A stretch of DNA of 13,371 nt from Nitrospirota bacterium (GTDB lineage Bacteria; Nitrospirota; Nitrospiria; Nitrospirales; UBA8639). Made by a program: the position numbers and the translations under genes. The stretch is from NCBI GenBank assembly GCA_029865515.1, contig JAOUGQ010000061.1:1-13371 (forward strand). Reading direction: 5' to 3'. Positions 1 to 7,665 of the stretch are shown piece by piece (position 1 is the stretch's first letter; the number at the start of each line of letters is the position of its first letter). The notes below the pieces were generated by a model. It was given only the letters and a program-made list of their open reading frames with translations, did no database searches and was not told the origin of the DNA.

Positions 1-1432
1 GGTCAGCCGGCGTGAGCAGGGCCGCGCCCACTGCGACTATGGCGATGACAATCGTGCCCCAACGTGCAAAGCGAAATCCTGCAATGCCGCGCATCGCCGC
101 AAATAGACCAAGAAATGCCGCGAAGACGGCGAGAATCGCCAGGGTCTTGATCAGACCAAATCGCGGGACCAATACAAACCCGGTGAGCACCGTGCCAGCG
201 ATTCCGCCCAATGTGTTCAGCGCAACCACCTTGCCGATATCGCGTCCGACATGCCCGGAATCGACGATCAATGTTAACGCCGCAGGAAATGCGGCACCAA
301 GCAGCAGGGTGGGAAGAAAGACTATATACAGTGCCGCAATAGCAAAGCGGGCGCACATTCCGGCCAGCCGGCTTCCCGTCAGCACAAAAGCCGCATGTTC
401 TCCCATTGACTGCAGTGCGGGGAGCCATGGCCCAAGCAGGGATATCTCCAGCAATGCCACCATGCCTGCTGCCGCAATCAACAGGCCAAACATGCCCCAG
501 GGATCACGCACGCGGTCGGCCCGTCGTGCGAACAGGGCCGCGCCAAGCGCCAAGCCGGCGAGATAGGTCGCCAACATCACGGAGAACGCATAACTGCGGG
601 TGCTCATGAACTGCACGAGCGATTGCGACCAGATCACTTCATAGCCCAACGCCAACCCTCCGGCAACCGCATAGAACACAATGGCGACCGTGGCCGATTT
701 TCCAAGCCGCAAAGGATTGGAGTGTTGCGCGACGCGGGTTTGTTGTGGGGCGAAACGATCGAGCCAGAATCCGCCCGTAGCGGCGAGTAGGCCGATACCG
801 GCCGCCACCAGCGCCGAGCCCAGAATGCCTAGTGCCGGGATGAGCAAGAACGAGGAAACCAACGCACCGATGATCGCACCGGCGGTATTGGCGGCATACA
901 TCCAGCCGCCGCCGGTCCCGATACGGTCTGTCGTCAGCCGGAGAGAACGAACCATGGCAGGCAGGGTGCCACCCATCAGAAACGGCCCCACGCCGACCAT
1001 CAGGAATATGAGCCCCCACGCGAAAACAGCGCTCGTCTCTTCTAGTGCGACGAAAAGGGCGTCTGTATGGGAGAGCAAGAGGGTCATGAGAACACCGACC
1101 AGGGCCACCCCCATCTCCAGCGCCGCATACACACGCAATGGGCGTTGCACCAGATCCACCCAACGCCCGAGTAACAACCCACCCAATGCGAGCCCCGCAA
1201 AAAACGCGCTGACGCCCGTGGTCACCGCATACACGTCAACGCCGACGATCAGCGACAACTGTTTGATCCAGAGGACCTGATAGATCAGGGCAGCGGTGCC
1301 GGAGACGATCAATAACAGCGCACGACACACAATGCCGCTTGTTTCGATGGGAACAAAGCAATGAGACTGTGGCACCTGAGCCGAGCGAGAGTCTGATGAT
1401 ATCGGTTTTCGCAAGCGAGTCTTATTCAACAT
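1..1432 (-). CDS. Spermidine synthase-like protein, N-terminal membrane domain (partial, runs off left edge)
   Basis: The minus strand is open without a stop from an ATG at 1430-1432 to the window edge (477 residues seen). It encodes a strongly hydrophobic protein with about 12 predicted membrane segments. The first half carries SGTAALIYQVLW (residues 44-55), GGTLPAMVRSL (154-164) and ANTAGAIIGAL (181-191). The second half repeats this pattern with LLGAAFPAALTLI (377-389) and LNTLGGIAGTVLTG (405-418), so the domain looks like an internal duplication. This is the membrane module found in front of, or in place of, the aminopropyltransferase domain in fused spermidine-synthase-like proteins. Whether a catalytic domain follows cannot be seen. 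The real role of such fusions is poorly known. The start is uncertain: no Shine-Dalgarno precedes the ATG, which lies 10 bases after the U-tract of the upstream gene's terminator. Plus-strand open frames over this stretch (12-566, 681-1280) are low-complexity Ala/Pro/Arg shadows. Confidence 0.85.
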   Translation of the reverse strand, partial: MLNKTRLRKPISSDSRSAQVPQSHCFVPIETSGIVCRALLLIVSGTAALIYQVLWIKQLSLIVGVDVYAVTTGVSAFFAGLALGGLLLGRWVDLVQRPLRVYAALEMGVALVGVLMTLLLSHTDALFVALEETSAVFAWGLIFLMVGVGPFLMGGTLPAMVRSLRLTTDRIGTGGGWMYAANTAGAIIGALVSSFLLIPALGILGSALVAAGIGLLAATGGFWLDRFAPQQTRVAQHSNPLRLGKSATVAIVFYAVAGGLALGYEVIWSQSLVQFMSTRSYAFSVMLATYLAGLALGAALFARRADRVRDPWGMFGLLIAAAGMVALLEISLLGPWLPALQSMGEHAAFVLTGSRLAGMCARFAIAALYIVFLPTLLLGAAFPAALTLIVDSGHVGRDIGKVVALNTLGGIAGTVLTGFVLVPRFGLIKTLAILAVFAAFLGLFAAMRGIAGFRFARWGTIVIAIVAVGAALLTPAD

Positions 1433-1441
1433 ATCAGATAT

Positions 1442-1480
1442 AAAAAAGGGCCGCCCCCGATTATAGCGGGGGCGGCCCTA
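1442..1480 (-). terminator. Rho-independent terminator of the arylsulfatase gene
   Basis: A perfect 12-bp GC-rich stem (1448-1459 pairing with 1467-1478) closes a 7-base loop at 1460-1466. On the minus strand it is followed by six T residues (1442-1447). It lies about 30 bases after the sulfatase stop codon and is the clearest terminator in the window. Confidence 0.93.
1460..1465 (-). promoter_or_regulatory. Candidate -10 box (TATAAT) in the terminator loop
   Basis: Read on the minus strand, the terminator loop is CTATAAT, a perfect sigma-70 -10 hexamer. Initiation about 7 bases downstream would start the mRNA near 1453, inside the second stem arm. That would leave a leader of about 20 bases before the ATG at 1432 and remove the hairpin from the new transcript. 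No good -35 hexamer is visible at 16-18 bases, so this is a hypothesis. Confidence 0.3.
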
Positions 1481-1508
1481 AGTTGGTTCGACGTTTCAGT
1501 ACGTGACG

Positions 1509-3080
1509 CTAGTTGCTTCCCGACGGGGTAGCAGAAAGGGTCTCCAGCACCTTATCGAGACTGAAGCTGCCGACTTTTTGGCTCGGCGGAAATTCCTTGA
1601 ACGTGCTCAGGAATTTTCCGACATATTCCTGCGCCGGCACGAGAAGGAAGACACGATCAATCATCCAATGTTTGTAATCCATGGCGACATGGTCGGCCTC
1701 CTCAAACGGATCGGTTCGAAGATTGAAGATCTTGGGTAAGCGAAGTGGCACGAATGGTTCGCCCCAGACATCAAAACCATGCGCACGTTGCTCCTGGAAC
1801 ACGATTTTCCATTTGTCGTAACGCAATGCCACCAATGAACCGTCATCGTTGAAATAGAAGAACTCCTTGCGCGGACTAGGACCTTTGCCGGCAAAGGCTT
1901 CGGTGACATTGTAACCGTCAAGATGGACCTTGAAGGTCTTGTTGCCGACCTTCATGCCTTTCATAAGCTGTTCCTTCACGTCCGGAACTCCGACAGCCGC
2001 CATGATTGTGGGCAGCATATCCATATGCGAGAAGATGTCATTGTTGACCGTACCGGGCTTAATGGTGCCGGGCCACTTGATCAGGGTAGGCACGCGATAG
2101 CCGCCTTCCCAGTTCTCGTTCTTTTCACCGCGGAAGGGGGAAGTGCCGCCATCGGGCCACGAAAATTTTTCCGCTCCGTTGTCAGTGGAATACATCACAA
2201 TGGTGTTCTCATCAAGCCCGAGCTCCTTCAGCTTGTCGAGGAGCTGGCCCACCATCGCGTCGTGCTCAACCATACCATCAGGATAGACACCCAGTCCGGT
2301 TTTGCCTTGGGACTCTTTCTTGAGGTGCGTAAAGATGTGCATCCGGGTGGAATTCCACCAGAGGAAAAATGGTTTGTCGGCTTTTTGGGCCCTTTCCAGG
2401 TAGTCGAGCGAGGCCTTAGTGACTTCCTCGTCAATCGTCTCCATACGCTTAATGGTGAGGGGGCCGGTATTCTCAATTCTCTGGGTACCATCCGGGTTGG
2501 CCCAGGTGTGGATCACGCCGCGTGTGCCGTATTTCTTCTTCAAGGCTGGATCCTTGAAGTAGTCGGGATTTTCCGGCTCTTGTTCGGCATTCAGGTGGTA
2601 GAGCGAACCGAAGAACTCGTCAAAGCCGTGTGCGGTCGGGAGGGTTGAGTCGGCATCCCCCAAGTGGTTTTTGCCAAATTGCGCGGTCATGTACCCCTGT
2701 GCCTTGAGCAACTCGGCCAGCGTCACGTCTCGTGCCTGCAAGCCTTCCTTCGCGCCAGGCAGGCCGACCTTGAGGTTGCCGGTGCGGAAGCCACTCTGTC
2801 CGGTGATGAACGCGGAGCGTCCGGCCGTACAGCTCTGCTCGCCGTACCAGTCGGTGAACAGCGCGCCTTCTTTGGCAATGTTGTCAATGTTGGGGGTTTT
2901 GTATCCCATCATGCCCTGGTTGTAGGCGCTGATGTTGAACCAGCCGATGTCATCACCCCAGATGACGAGGATATTGGGTTTGTCTTGGGCATGAGCTACG
3001 GAAAATCCCAAACCCAACATGAAGGCTCCCATGACTACAAGACTTGAAGCCAACCGGATTGCAAACGACTTTTTCACCAT
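1509..3080 (-). CDS. Secreted arylsulfatase (type I, formylglycine-dependent)
   Basis: A 523-residue type I sulfatase that would hydrolyse organic sulfate esters in the periplasm or outside the cell, releasing sulfate. A Sec signal peptide (KK n-region, hydrophobic core 9-27, likely cut after AHA at about 31) is followed by NILVIWGDD with the metal aspartates D43/D44. The catalytic C84-T-A-G-R88 motif holds the cysteine to be converted to formylglycine. GKNHLGD (136-142), RMHIF (H248), STDNGAE (298-304, metal D300/N301) and an RGEKNENWEGGYR block (317-329) complete the active site. Length fits the family. The ATG at 3078-3080 is chosen because GGAGG lies 5 bases upstream and the signal peptide starts there; an in-frame GTG at 3138-3140 also has a Shine-Dalgarno. 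The substrate is unknown, and no maturase gene is in the window. A strong terminator follows the gene. Confidence 0.95.
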   Translation of the reverse strand: MVKKSFAIRLASSLVVMGAFMLGLGFSVAHAQDKPNILVIWGDDIGWFNISAYNQGMMGYKTPNIDNIAKEGALFTDWYGEQSCTAGRSAFITGQSGFRTGNLKVGLPGAKEGLQARDVTLAELLKAQGYMTAQFGKNHLGDADSTLPTAHGFDEFFGSLYHLNAEQEPENPDYFKDPALKKKYGTRGVIHTWANPDGTQRIENTGPLTIKRMETIDEEVTKASLDYLERAQKADKPFFLWWNSTRMHIFTHLKKESQGKTGLGVYPDGMVEHDAMVGQLLDKLKELGLDENTIVMYSTDNGAEKFSWPDGGTSPFRGEKNENWEGGYRVPTLIKWPGTIKPGTVNNDIFSHMDMLPTIMAAVGVPDVKEQLMKGMKVGNKTFKVHLDGYNVTEAFAGKGPSPRKEFFYFNDDGSLVALRYDKWKIVFQEQRAHGFDVWGEPFVPLRLPKIFNLRTDPFEEADHVAMDYKHWMIDRVFLLVPAQEYVGKFLSTFKEFPPSQKVGSFSLDKVLETLSATPSGSN

Positions 3081-3137
3081 AGTTTCCTCCTTAAGACATG
3101 AGGATAAAGAAATCCAACAAATGCTTGGTGACTTCTT

Positions 3138-3162
3138 CACCTTACTCCTCCCAATAGAGGAG
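3138..3162 (-). promoter_or_regulatory. Second in-frame start (GTG) with a hairpin-masked Shine-Dalgarno
   Basis: Upstream of the sulfatase ATG, a GTG at 3138-3140 is preceded on the minus strand by GGGAGGAG at good spacing. It would add 20 residues in frame. The Shine-Dalgarno (plus-strand CTCCTC, 3145-3150) is complementary to GAGGAG at 3157-3162 across a 6-base loop, so it could be hidden in a small hairpin. It may be a minor start, a leader element or chance. Confidence 0.35.
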
Positions 3163-3192
3163 CCAATTCCGTGAAGGCGTATGCCTATTGGC

Positions 3193-3669
3193 CTAGTACA
3201 TCAACGGAATGTTGGCGGCGAGTTCAAAGTTAATCGCAGCCCGGATTTTGCTTTCCATTTGTAGGTAGCGAGCCACTTTGGGAGCAGGCAGCACCATTAC
3301 GAGTTTTTCGGCATACTCCCTCCGCATTTTAACTTCTGCCCCTTCCGTTTTCAGCCAGGTGTTAATCAGATTTTTGGCAAGGTCATCGGGCACAGAACCC
3401 TTATTGTAGGCGTCGGCATAATCATTGATCAGTCCGGCCAGTTGATGGTTTAACTGTTCCAAATCTTTTTGATAGCCCTCATAGAGCGGCCAGAAATCCT
3501 TGGATTCCTTGTCCGTCAAATCCATATTGCTGGCGATGAGCAGCTTCTTATCCGCCTTCACCTTATCGATCAGAATCTGCATGTTGGTGTTTTGTGCGTT
3601 CTCCGCGAATGCGGGAGTCAGACACATGGTGACTGCGATGACGAGAACAAGCATGATGAAACGCTTCAT
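3193..3669 (-). CDS. Spy/CpxP-like small periplasmic protein
   Basis: A 158-residue exported protein of unknown exact function. MKRFIMLVLVIAVTMCLTPAFA is a textbook Sec signal peptide with a cut after AFA at about residue 22. The mature part is almost all helical and charged, with DLTDKESKDFWPLYEGYQ (about 50-67), a LINDYADAYNKG segment (80-91), and a C-terminal KLVMVLPAPKVARYLQMESK stretch. The LTxxE.xxFWPLY and vLPxxKvaRYxQ patterns are shared by a group of proteobacterial periplasmic proteins resembling the Spy/CpxP chaperone fold, which bind unfolded proteins or sense envelope stress. Assignment to that fold is by pattern only. AAGGAG sits about 8 bases before the ATG. The sulfatase follows 112 bases downstream on the same strand with no good terminator between, so the two may be co-transcribed. 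Confidence 0.85.
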   Translation of the reverse strand: MKRFIMLVLVIAVTMCLTPAFAENAQNTNMQILIDKVKADKKLLIASNMDLTDKESKDFWPLYEGYQKDLEQLNHQLAGLINDYADAYNKGSVPDDLAKNLINTWLKTEGAEVKMRREYAEKLVMVLPAPKVARYLQMESKIRAAINFELAANIPLMY

Positions 3670-3889
3670 AAAGTAACACTCCTTGGCTTGAGATAGAGGA
3701 TGAACAGTTCAAGAAGATGAATGATACGCACCCAATTCCGAGGCTGTAATAGCTTGAAATTCTAGCGAAACCTATTTTTATAAGCAAACCCCTAAACTCA
3801 AAAGGTTCGACAAGGCCCTAAAAACCCGCGGTGACGAAAGATATCAGATGCCACACATGGAGCAAGATCGACTATATGTTAGGGCCAGG

Positions 3890-4906
3890 TTACTCAGTTG
3901 CGGGCGGGAGAAAATTGGCACGGATGCGACTGGAAAAATCAGCAGCGTGATCGGCCTGTAAGGCCACCTCATTGATGTGGGAACGACGCTGTAATTCTTC
4001 AAAAGAAAGGTTGGTTCCCAATTTCCCCTGCTCATAGAGATAGGCGGGGGTAAACCCGCTTAACAGAATCTTCCAGGAAAAGGGCACATGGCCGGGATTC
4101 AAACGCGTGTGCATCCAGATGACATTCGTGCAGTTGGCGGTGAGGGTATTATAGAACTTCGGCCGTTCGCGGAGTTCGTTGATCGTTTTCATGTATCCCA
4201 GAAACACCCGTTTGGCGTTTTCAGGTGATCCAGCCAATGAGTACAGGTACACGTCTTCGGGCGGATCTTTCCGATAATTCGTTCGGACCCGGATCAGATC
4301 CCGTTCGTCCCCCACGATATAAATCAATTCATACTGCTTAAAAAACCCCTTAATCGAAGAATACCCTTCCGTGGCTTCCTTGCGGGCTTCTATGGAAATG
4401 GCCAGATGGTCATCCCCGAACCCGAAGCTCAAAAAAATGTGCGCAATCATGGGCCCCATCCAGTAGGCAGCGATGAGATCCACCGAGTCCAGCTTGGTGA
4501 GATCGTACGTGCGATCATAATACGCTGACGCAAAATCGGTCTCGGTCTGATAGTCAAAGTTGCGGATATTGTGGACTGTCACCAGATCCCCGTCGAACGT
4601 CGCATAAGGGAGGACGTCGACTTCCGGCTGCCACTCACGGTTATTCGATGGCTCAATAGCACTCCACCAGAGAACAAGCACGAGAAATAGACCGGTGTAG
4701 GACACCGCGGATATCCGGCGAAATCGTTTGGTGCAGTAGGATCCCAAAGCGACCAGGCCCGCTACGGCATAAGCTGAAGCGAGAAGAGTTCGAAGGGTGT
4801 CGTTTTCCGGTCCGTCAAAATAGAGTGCCAGTGTGCCCCACGCCCAGCTTCCAAACATCAGGAATGCCCCAATGAAGAGACCAACAACACGTGTCACACG
4901 CCGCAT
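3890..4906 (-). CDS. DUF4105 (Lnb N-terminal periplasmic domain) membrane protein
   Basis: A 338-residue protein with three predicted membrane helices at the N-terminus (about 7-29, 39-57, 68-84), then a soluble, probably periplasmic domain. The soluble part has the DUF4105 hallmarks: GDDHLAISIEARK with H167, QYELIYIVGDERDLIRVRTN (191-210), and TANCTN with C259 followed by a P-x-W-K-I-L-L-x-G-x-x-P segment. The conserved His and Cys suggest a papain-like thiol active site. Related proteins have been linked to lipoprotein N-acylation (Lnb), so a role in envelope lipoprotein or lipid modification is possible but inferred. The ATG at 4904-4906 is preferred over one 123 bases upstream because CGGAG lies 6 bases before it and it opens directly on the first membrane helix. 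It is divergent from the transporter gene, with 261 bases between them. Confidence 0.88.
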   Translation of the reverse strand: MRRVTRVVGLFIGAFLMFGSWAWGTLALYFDGPENDTLRTLLASAYAVAGLVALGSYCTKRFRRISAVSYTGLFLVLVLWWSAIEPSNNREWQPEVDVLPYATFDGDLVTVHNIRNFDYQTETDFASAYYDRTYDLTKLDSVDLIAAYWMGPMIAHIFLSFGFGDDHLAISIEARKEATEGYSSIKGFFKQYELIYIVGDERDLIRVRTNYRKDPPEDVYLYSLAGSPENAKRVFLGYMKTINELRERPKFYNTLTANCTNVIWMHTRLNPGHVPFSWKILLSGFTPAYLYEQGKLGTNLSFEELQRRSHINEVALQADHAADFSSRIRANFLPPATE

Positions 4907-4927
4907 GGAAAACTCCGATTGACAGAT

Positions 4928-4962
4928 CTTCGACTCGAAGTGGCACCTCCCATGGAGGCCAC
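4928..4962. promoter_or_regulatory. Two adjacent dyad elements in the leader of the DUF4105 gene
   Basis: Between the divergent DUF4105 and transporter genes lie a near-perfect palindrome, CTTCGACTCGAAG (4928-4940), and a hairpin GTGG-CA-CCTCC-CAT-GGAGG-CCAC (4940-4962, 9 paired bases with a 2-base bulge). There is no T-tract on either strand, so these are not standard terminators. They could be an operator or a 5' leader structure 20-55 bases upstream of the DUF4105 ATG. The rest of the 4907-5167 spacer shows no convincing -35/-10 pair. Confidence 0.35.
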
Positions 4963-5167
4963 TCGGCAAAATGAAGGCACATGGTTGAATGAAAACACGG
5001 TCAAGGCAGACTGGCATACTCTGGTCCACACATTCAACAACGGTGTGAGTGGCAGCAGGTTTCCAATTTCAACACAATATTGCGCCTGTACACCAAAGGA
5101 CAGATTGGGATAAAAGAATACCTCCGGGTTCGACGATGACAAATTTTCACCTTCCACTCTTAGAGAT

Positions 5168-7363
5168 ATGACAGAGATTATGGAAAACCCCGTCGCCAAA
5201 ACCTTCCGGATGACCCTTTCCGCCAAAATTCTTCTGGGAATGGGCCTGGGCATTGTTGCCGGGATTTTTTTCGGAGAAGCCACCCAACCGATCTCGGTCA
5301 TCGGACAGATTTTCATCCAATTATTGCAGATGTCCATCCTGCCGTTCTTGATGGTTTCCCTGATGAGCGGCTTGGGCAACTTGACCTTTCAAGAAGCCAT
5401 TTCCCTGGGCAAGAAGGCGGGCGGAATGTTGTTGGTCTTGTGGGGCATCGCGTTGATCGTCGTGGCAGTGTTGCCCCTCACCTTTCCGCAGTGGGAATCG
5501 GCGATGTTTTTCAGCCCGTCATTAGTGGAGGAGCCGCAGCCCGTCGACTTTCTTCAACTCTATATACCCGCCAATCCGTTTTTTTCACTGGCCAACACCA
5601 TTGTACCGGCCGTCGTGTTGTTCAGTGTTGTCGTCGGGATTGCACTGATCGGCATTGAAGAAAAACAACCGATGCTTGATGTCCTGTCGGTCATCATGAA
5701 GGCTATGACCAGAGTCACGGACTTTGTCATGAAATTGGCACCTTTGGGCGTCTTCGCCATTGCCGCAAGCGCGGCTGGAACGCTGAACTTCGAAGAATTG
5801 GGACGGCTGCAGGTATATCTCCTCTCGCAACTGGTGGCCGCCGTATTTCTCTCGTTCTGGGTGCTGCCTGGGCTGGCGGCCAATCTCACCCCTTTGCCCT
5901 ACGGAAAGGTGTTGAGAGCGGTTCGAGGAGCGCTGGTGACGGCCTTCGCCACCGGTAATTCCATGATCATTTTGCCTTTGCTGACCGAATCCGGCAGGAA
6001 ACTCCTCGAAGAAGCTGAATTGGCCGATCCAGACACCACCTCGGCGATCGAAGTCATCATCCCCACCTCCTACACCTTTCCCTCTTCCGGGTTGTTGCTC
6101 AGCCTGGCGTTTATTCCGTTTGCGGGATGGTTTGCCGGATCGGCGTTGCCCCTCCAGCAATATCCCGCGTTTTTGGCATCGGGCATGGCGAGTTTCTTCG
6201 GCGGCACCATGGTGGGCCTCCCGTTTTTATTGGATCTGTTCAGAATTCCGGCTGACATGTTTCAACTTTTTGTGACCGTGGATGTCTTTACAGGGCGTTT
6301 GGGCACCATGACGGCTGCCATGCACATGTGGGTGCTTGGCCTTCTCGGAAGTTGTGCCATGGCTGGAAAATTACGGGTTCGTTGGGGAAGACTAGCCGGC
6401 TATCTGACCATCTGTGTCATAGCGGGGGTCGTGCTCATCGGAGGGACCCGTCTCTTCTTTACCTATGCGATCAGCCCTGAATACACCAAGTATCAAGCAT
6501 TTGTGGAGATGGCATTAAGGTATGAACCGGCTAAGGAAACCTTTCGGGTACTTGCTCCTGATGAAAAACCTGCCGGAGGATCAGAAGAGACAGACCTGGA
6601 AGCCATCCGTCAGCGTGGCGTGCTCCGGGTTGGATTTTTCAGAGATAGCTTACCCTTTGCGTTTAGAAACGAGGCCGGAGATCTGGTGGGATTTGATATT
6701 GAAATGGCCCACCTGCTGGCCAAAGCCCTTTCGGTGAACGTGGAATTCATCCGGCTTCCGGACCGGGGCCAGATTGAAGAATATTTGACTGGCGACATCT
6801 GTGACATCATCATGTCCGGTTCCGCGCTCCGGCCGGAGATGACCGAACACGTCATCTGGTCGGAAGGGTACCTGGATGCGACGTTAGCCTTCGTGGCGAA
6901 AGATCGTGACAGGGAAATCTTCAATTCATGGGAAAAAGTTCGCCGCCAACCTGACCTGAAGATCGGAATCACGGCCTATTCAAAGTACTATCAGTTAGCT
7001 GCAAAAAAATTGCTCCCTCAAGCCGACCTGGTACCGCTCAATTCCCCTCGGGAGTTCTTCACGGAAAACGTCAATGAAGTCGACGCAATCCTTTATCTCG
7101 CAGAAGCCGGCTCGGCCTGGACCTTAATCTACCCGGCCTATACGGTGGCGGTTCCTCTTCCTCATCCGATTAAACTTCCCATGGTGTATCCCATGCCGAA
7201 AAGCCATCGAAACTTTGCGGATTATGTGAATGCCTGGCTGAAATTAAAAAACCGGGATGGGACGGTGGATACCATATTTGAGCATTGGATTCTTGGCAGG
7301 GGGGCCCAAAAGAAAACTCCACGGTGGTCGATCATTCGCAATGTCCTGCACTGGGTGGACTAG
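5168..7363 (+). CDS. SDF-type symporter fused to a family 3 solute-binding domain
   Basis: A 731-residue two-part transporter. Residues about 15-400 form a cation:dicarboxylate/amino-acid symporter core (SDF family, glutamate-transporter fold): ILLGMGLGIVAGIFFG (21-36), the hairpin-1 region AFATGNSMIILPLL (259-272), and the hairpin-2 region FGGTMVGLPF (344-353). An extra membrane helix (about 410-430) then leads to a family 3 solute-binding domain (SBP_bac_3, about 477-711) with GVLRVGFFRDSLPFAFRN, LVGFDIEMAHLLAKAL, and a closing W-L-K-L-K-N-R-D-G-T-V-D block. SDF proteins end in the cytoplasm, so the added helix would put the binding domain in the periplasm. By eye, the canonical NMDGT motif is replaced by TFPSSG (303-308), and the last-helix D/N/D residues are absent. 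Coupling and substrate may therefore differ from classical members. The start is not marked by a clear Shine-Dalgarno; ATG 5180 is an alternative. The gene stands alone and is divergent from DUF4105. Confidence 0.92.
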   Translation: MTEIMENPVAKTFRMTLSAKILLGMGLGIVAGIFFGEATQPISVIGQIFIQLLQMSILPFLMVSLMSGLGNLTFQEAISLGKKAGGMLLVLWGIALIVVAVLPLTFPQWESAMFFSPSLVEEPQPVDFLQLYIPANPFFSLANTIVPAVVLFSVVVGIALIGIEEKQPMLDVLSVIMKAMTRVTDFVMKLAPLGVFAIAASAAGTLNFEELGRLQVYLLSQLVAAVFLSFWVLPGLAANLTPLPYGKVLRAVRGALVTAFATGNSMIILPLLTESGRKLLEEAELADPDTTSAIEVIIPTSYTFPSSGLLLSLAFIPFAGWFAGSALPLQQYPAFLASGMASFFGGTMVGLPFLLDLFRIPADMFQLFVTVDVFTGRLGTMTAAMHMWVLGLLGSCAMAGKLRVRWGRLAGYLTICVIAGVVLIGGTRLFFTYAISPEYTKYQAFVEMALRYEPAKETFRVLAPDEKPAGGSEETDLEAIRQRGVLRVGFFRDSLPFAFRNEAGDLVGFDIEMAHLLAKALSVNVEFIRLPDRGQIEEYLTGDICDIIMSGSALRPEMTEHVIWSEGYLDATLAFVAKDRDREIFNSWEKVRRQPDLKIGITAYSKYYQLAAKKLLPQADLVPLNSPREFFTENVNEVDAILYLAEAGSAWTLIYPAYTVAVPLPHPIKLPMVYPMPKSHRNFADYVNAWLKLKNRDGTVDTIFEHWILGRGAQKKTPRWSIIRNVLHWVD

Positions 7364-7419
7364 GAGGGAGAGCCGTCTCACCCGCAGGAGACGAACTTCC
7401 ATGATGTGCAAAAACATTG

Positions 7420-7527
7420 TCATCCTGAGACCATGGCGAAGGGTCGGGGCCCAGGTGGCGCGCGCATGGTCGTCCAATGGTTGAAGGGAAAAATTTAGTC
7501 CTTAAAAAATAACGACTCCCGACCCCC
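7420..7527 (+). repeat. Left copy of ~107-bp direct repeat flanking vapBC
   Basis: It begins TCATCCTGAG and ends AACGACTCCCGACCCC. A same-length, same-orientation copy starts at 8522. In both copies the two conserved ends are exactly 91 bases apart. A gap-free hand alignment gives roughly two thirds identity, with the ends nearly perfect and the middle diverged. TCATCCTGAG...CGAAGG resembles REP-like intergenic repeats common in bacteria. Confidence 0.65.
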
Positions 7528-7543
7528 TTTTCGACCCCCTTTT
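7520..7543. repeat. Tandem duplication of CGACCCCCTTTT
   Basis: Two perfect adjacent 12-base copies (7520-7531 and 7532-7543) at the right end of the left flanking repeat. The right flanking repeat lacks the second copy, which fits a local slippage duplication. Confidence 0.7.
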
Positions 7544-7636
7544 TCCCAAAGCGCCCCGGCATGCTTCAACGTATAGCGAGGAATTTGTCTCACAGAACTG
7601 CAAAGATGGCATCGGCACCCGACTGAAGGTCGTGCG

Positions 7637-7665
7637 TTGACATCAATATGCTCATTCGATATGCT
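7637..7665 (+). promoter_or_regulatory. vapBC promoter with overlapping repeats
   Basis: A perfect -35 TTGACA (7637-7642), a 17-base spacer and TATGCT (7660-7665) form a strong sigma-70-type promoter. The expected start of transcription (about 7671-7673) coincides with the antitoxin ATG at 7673. ATATGCT occurs twice (7646-7652, 7659-7665), and CATCAA (7641-7646) is inverted as TTGATG (7666-7671). These would be suitable operator sites for the VapB ribbon-helix-helix dimer, giving autoregulation. Confidence 0.65.

Noticed and set aside
12..1280. Long plus-strand frames at 12-566 and 681-1280
   Set aside because: They are Ala/Pro/Arg-rich low-complexity translations antisense to a clear multi-pass membrane protein that is continuous on the minus strand.
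1923..2648. 241-codon plus-strand frame
   Set aside because: Antisense shadow of the arylsulfatase, which has all family motifs on the other strand.
3814..3886. GGCCCTAA / TTAGGGCC inverted repeat after the DUF4105 gene
   Set aside because: The 8-bp arms are 57 bases apart with no T-tract after them; too weak to call a terminator or element.
4919..5113. 64-codon plus-strand frame in the divergent spacer
   Set aside because: No ribosome binding site, no motif, and it overlaps the dyad structures.
5585..6160. 191-codon minus-strand frame under the transporter
   Set aside because: Gln/Gly/Arg-rich shadow with no signal, motif or ribosome binding site.
7401..7484. 27-codon ORF with a GGAG-like site after the transporter
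   Set aside because: It reads through the REP-like repeat and has no recognisable features.
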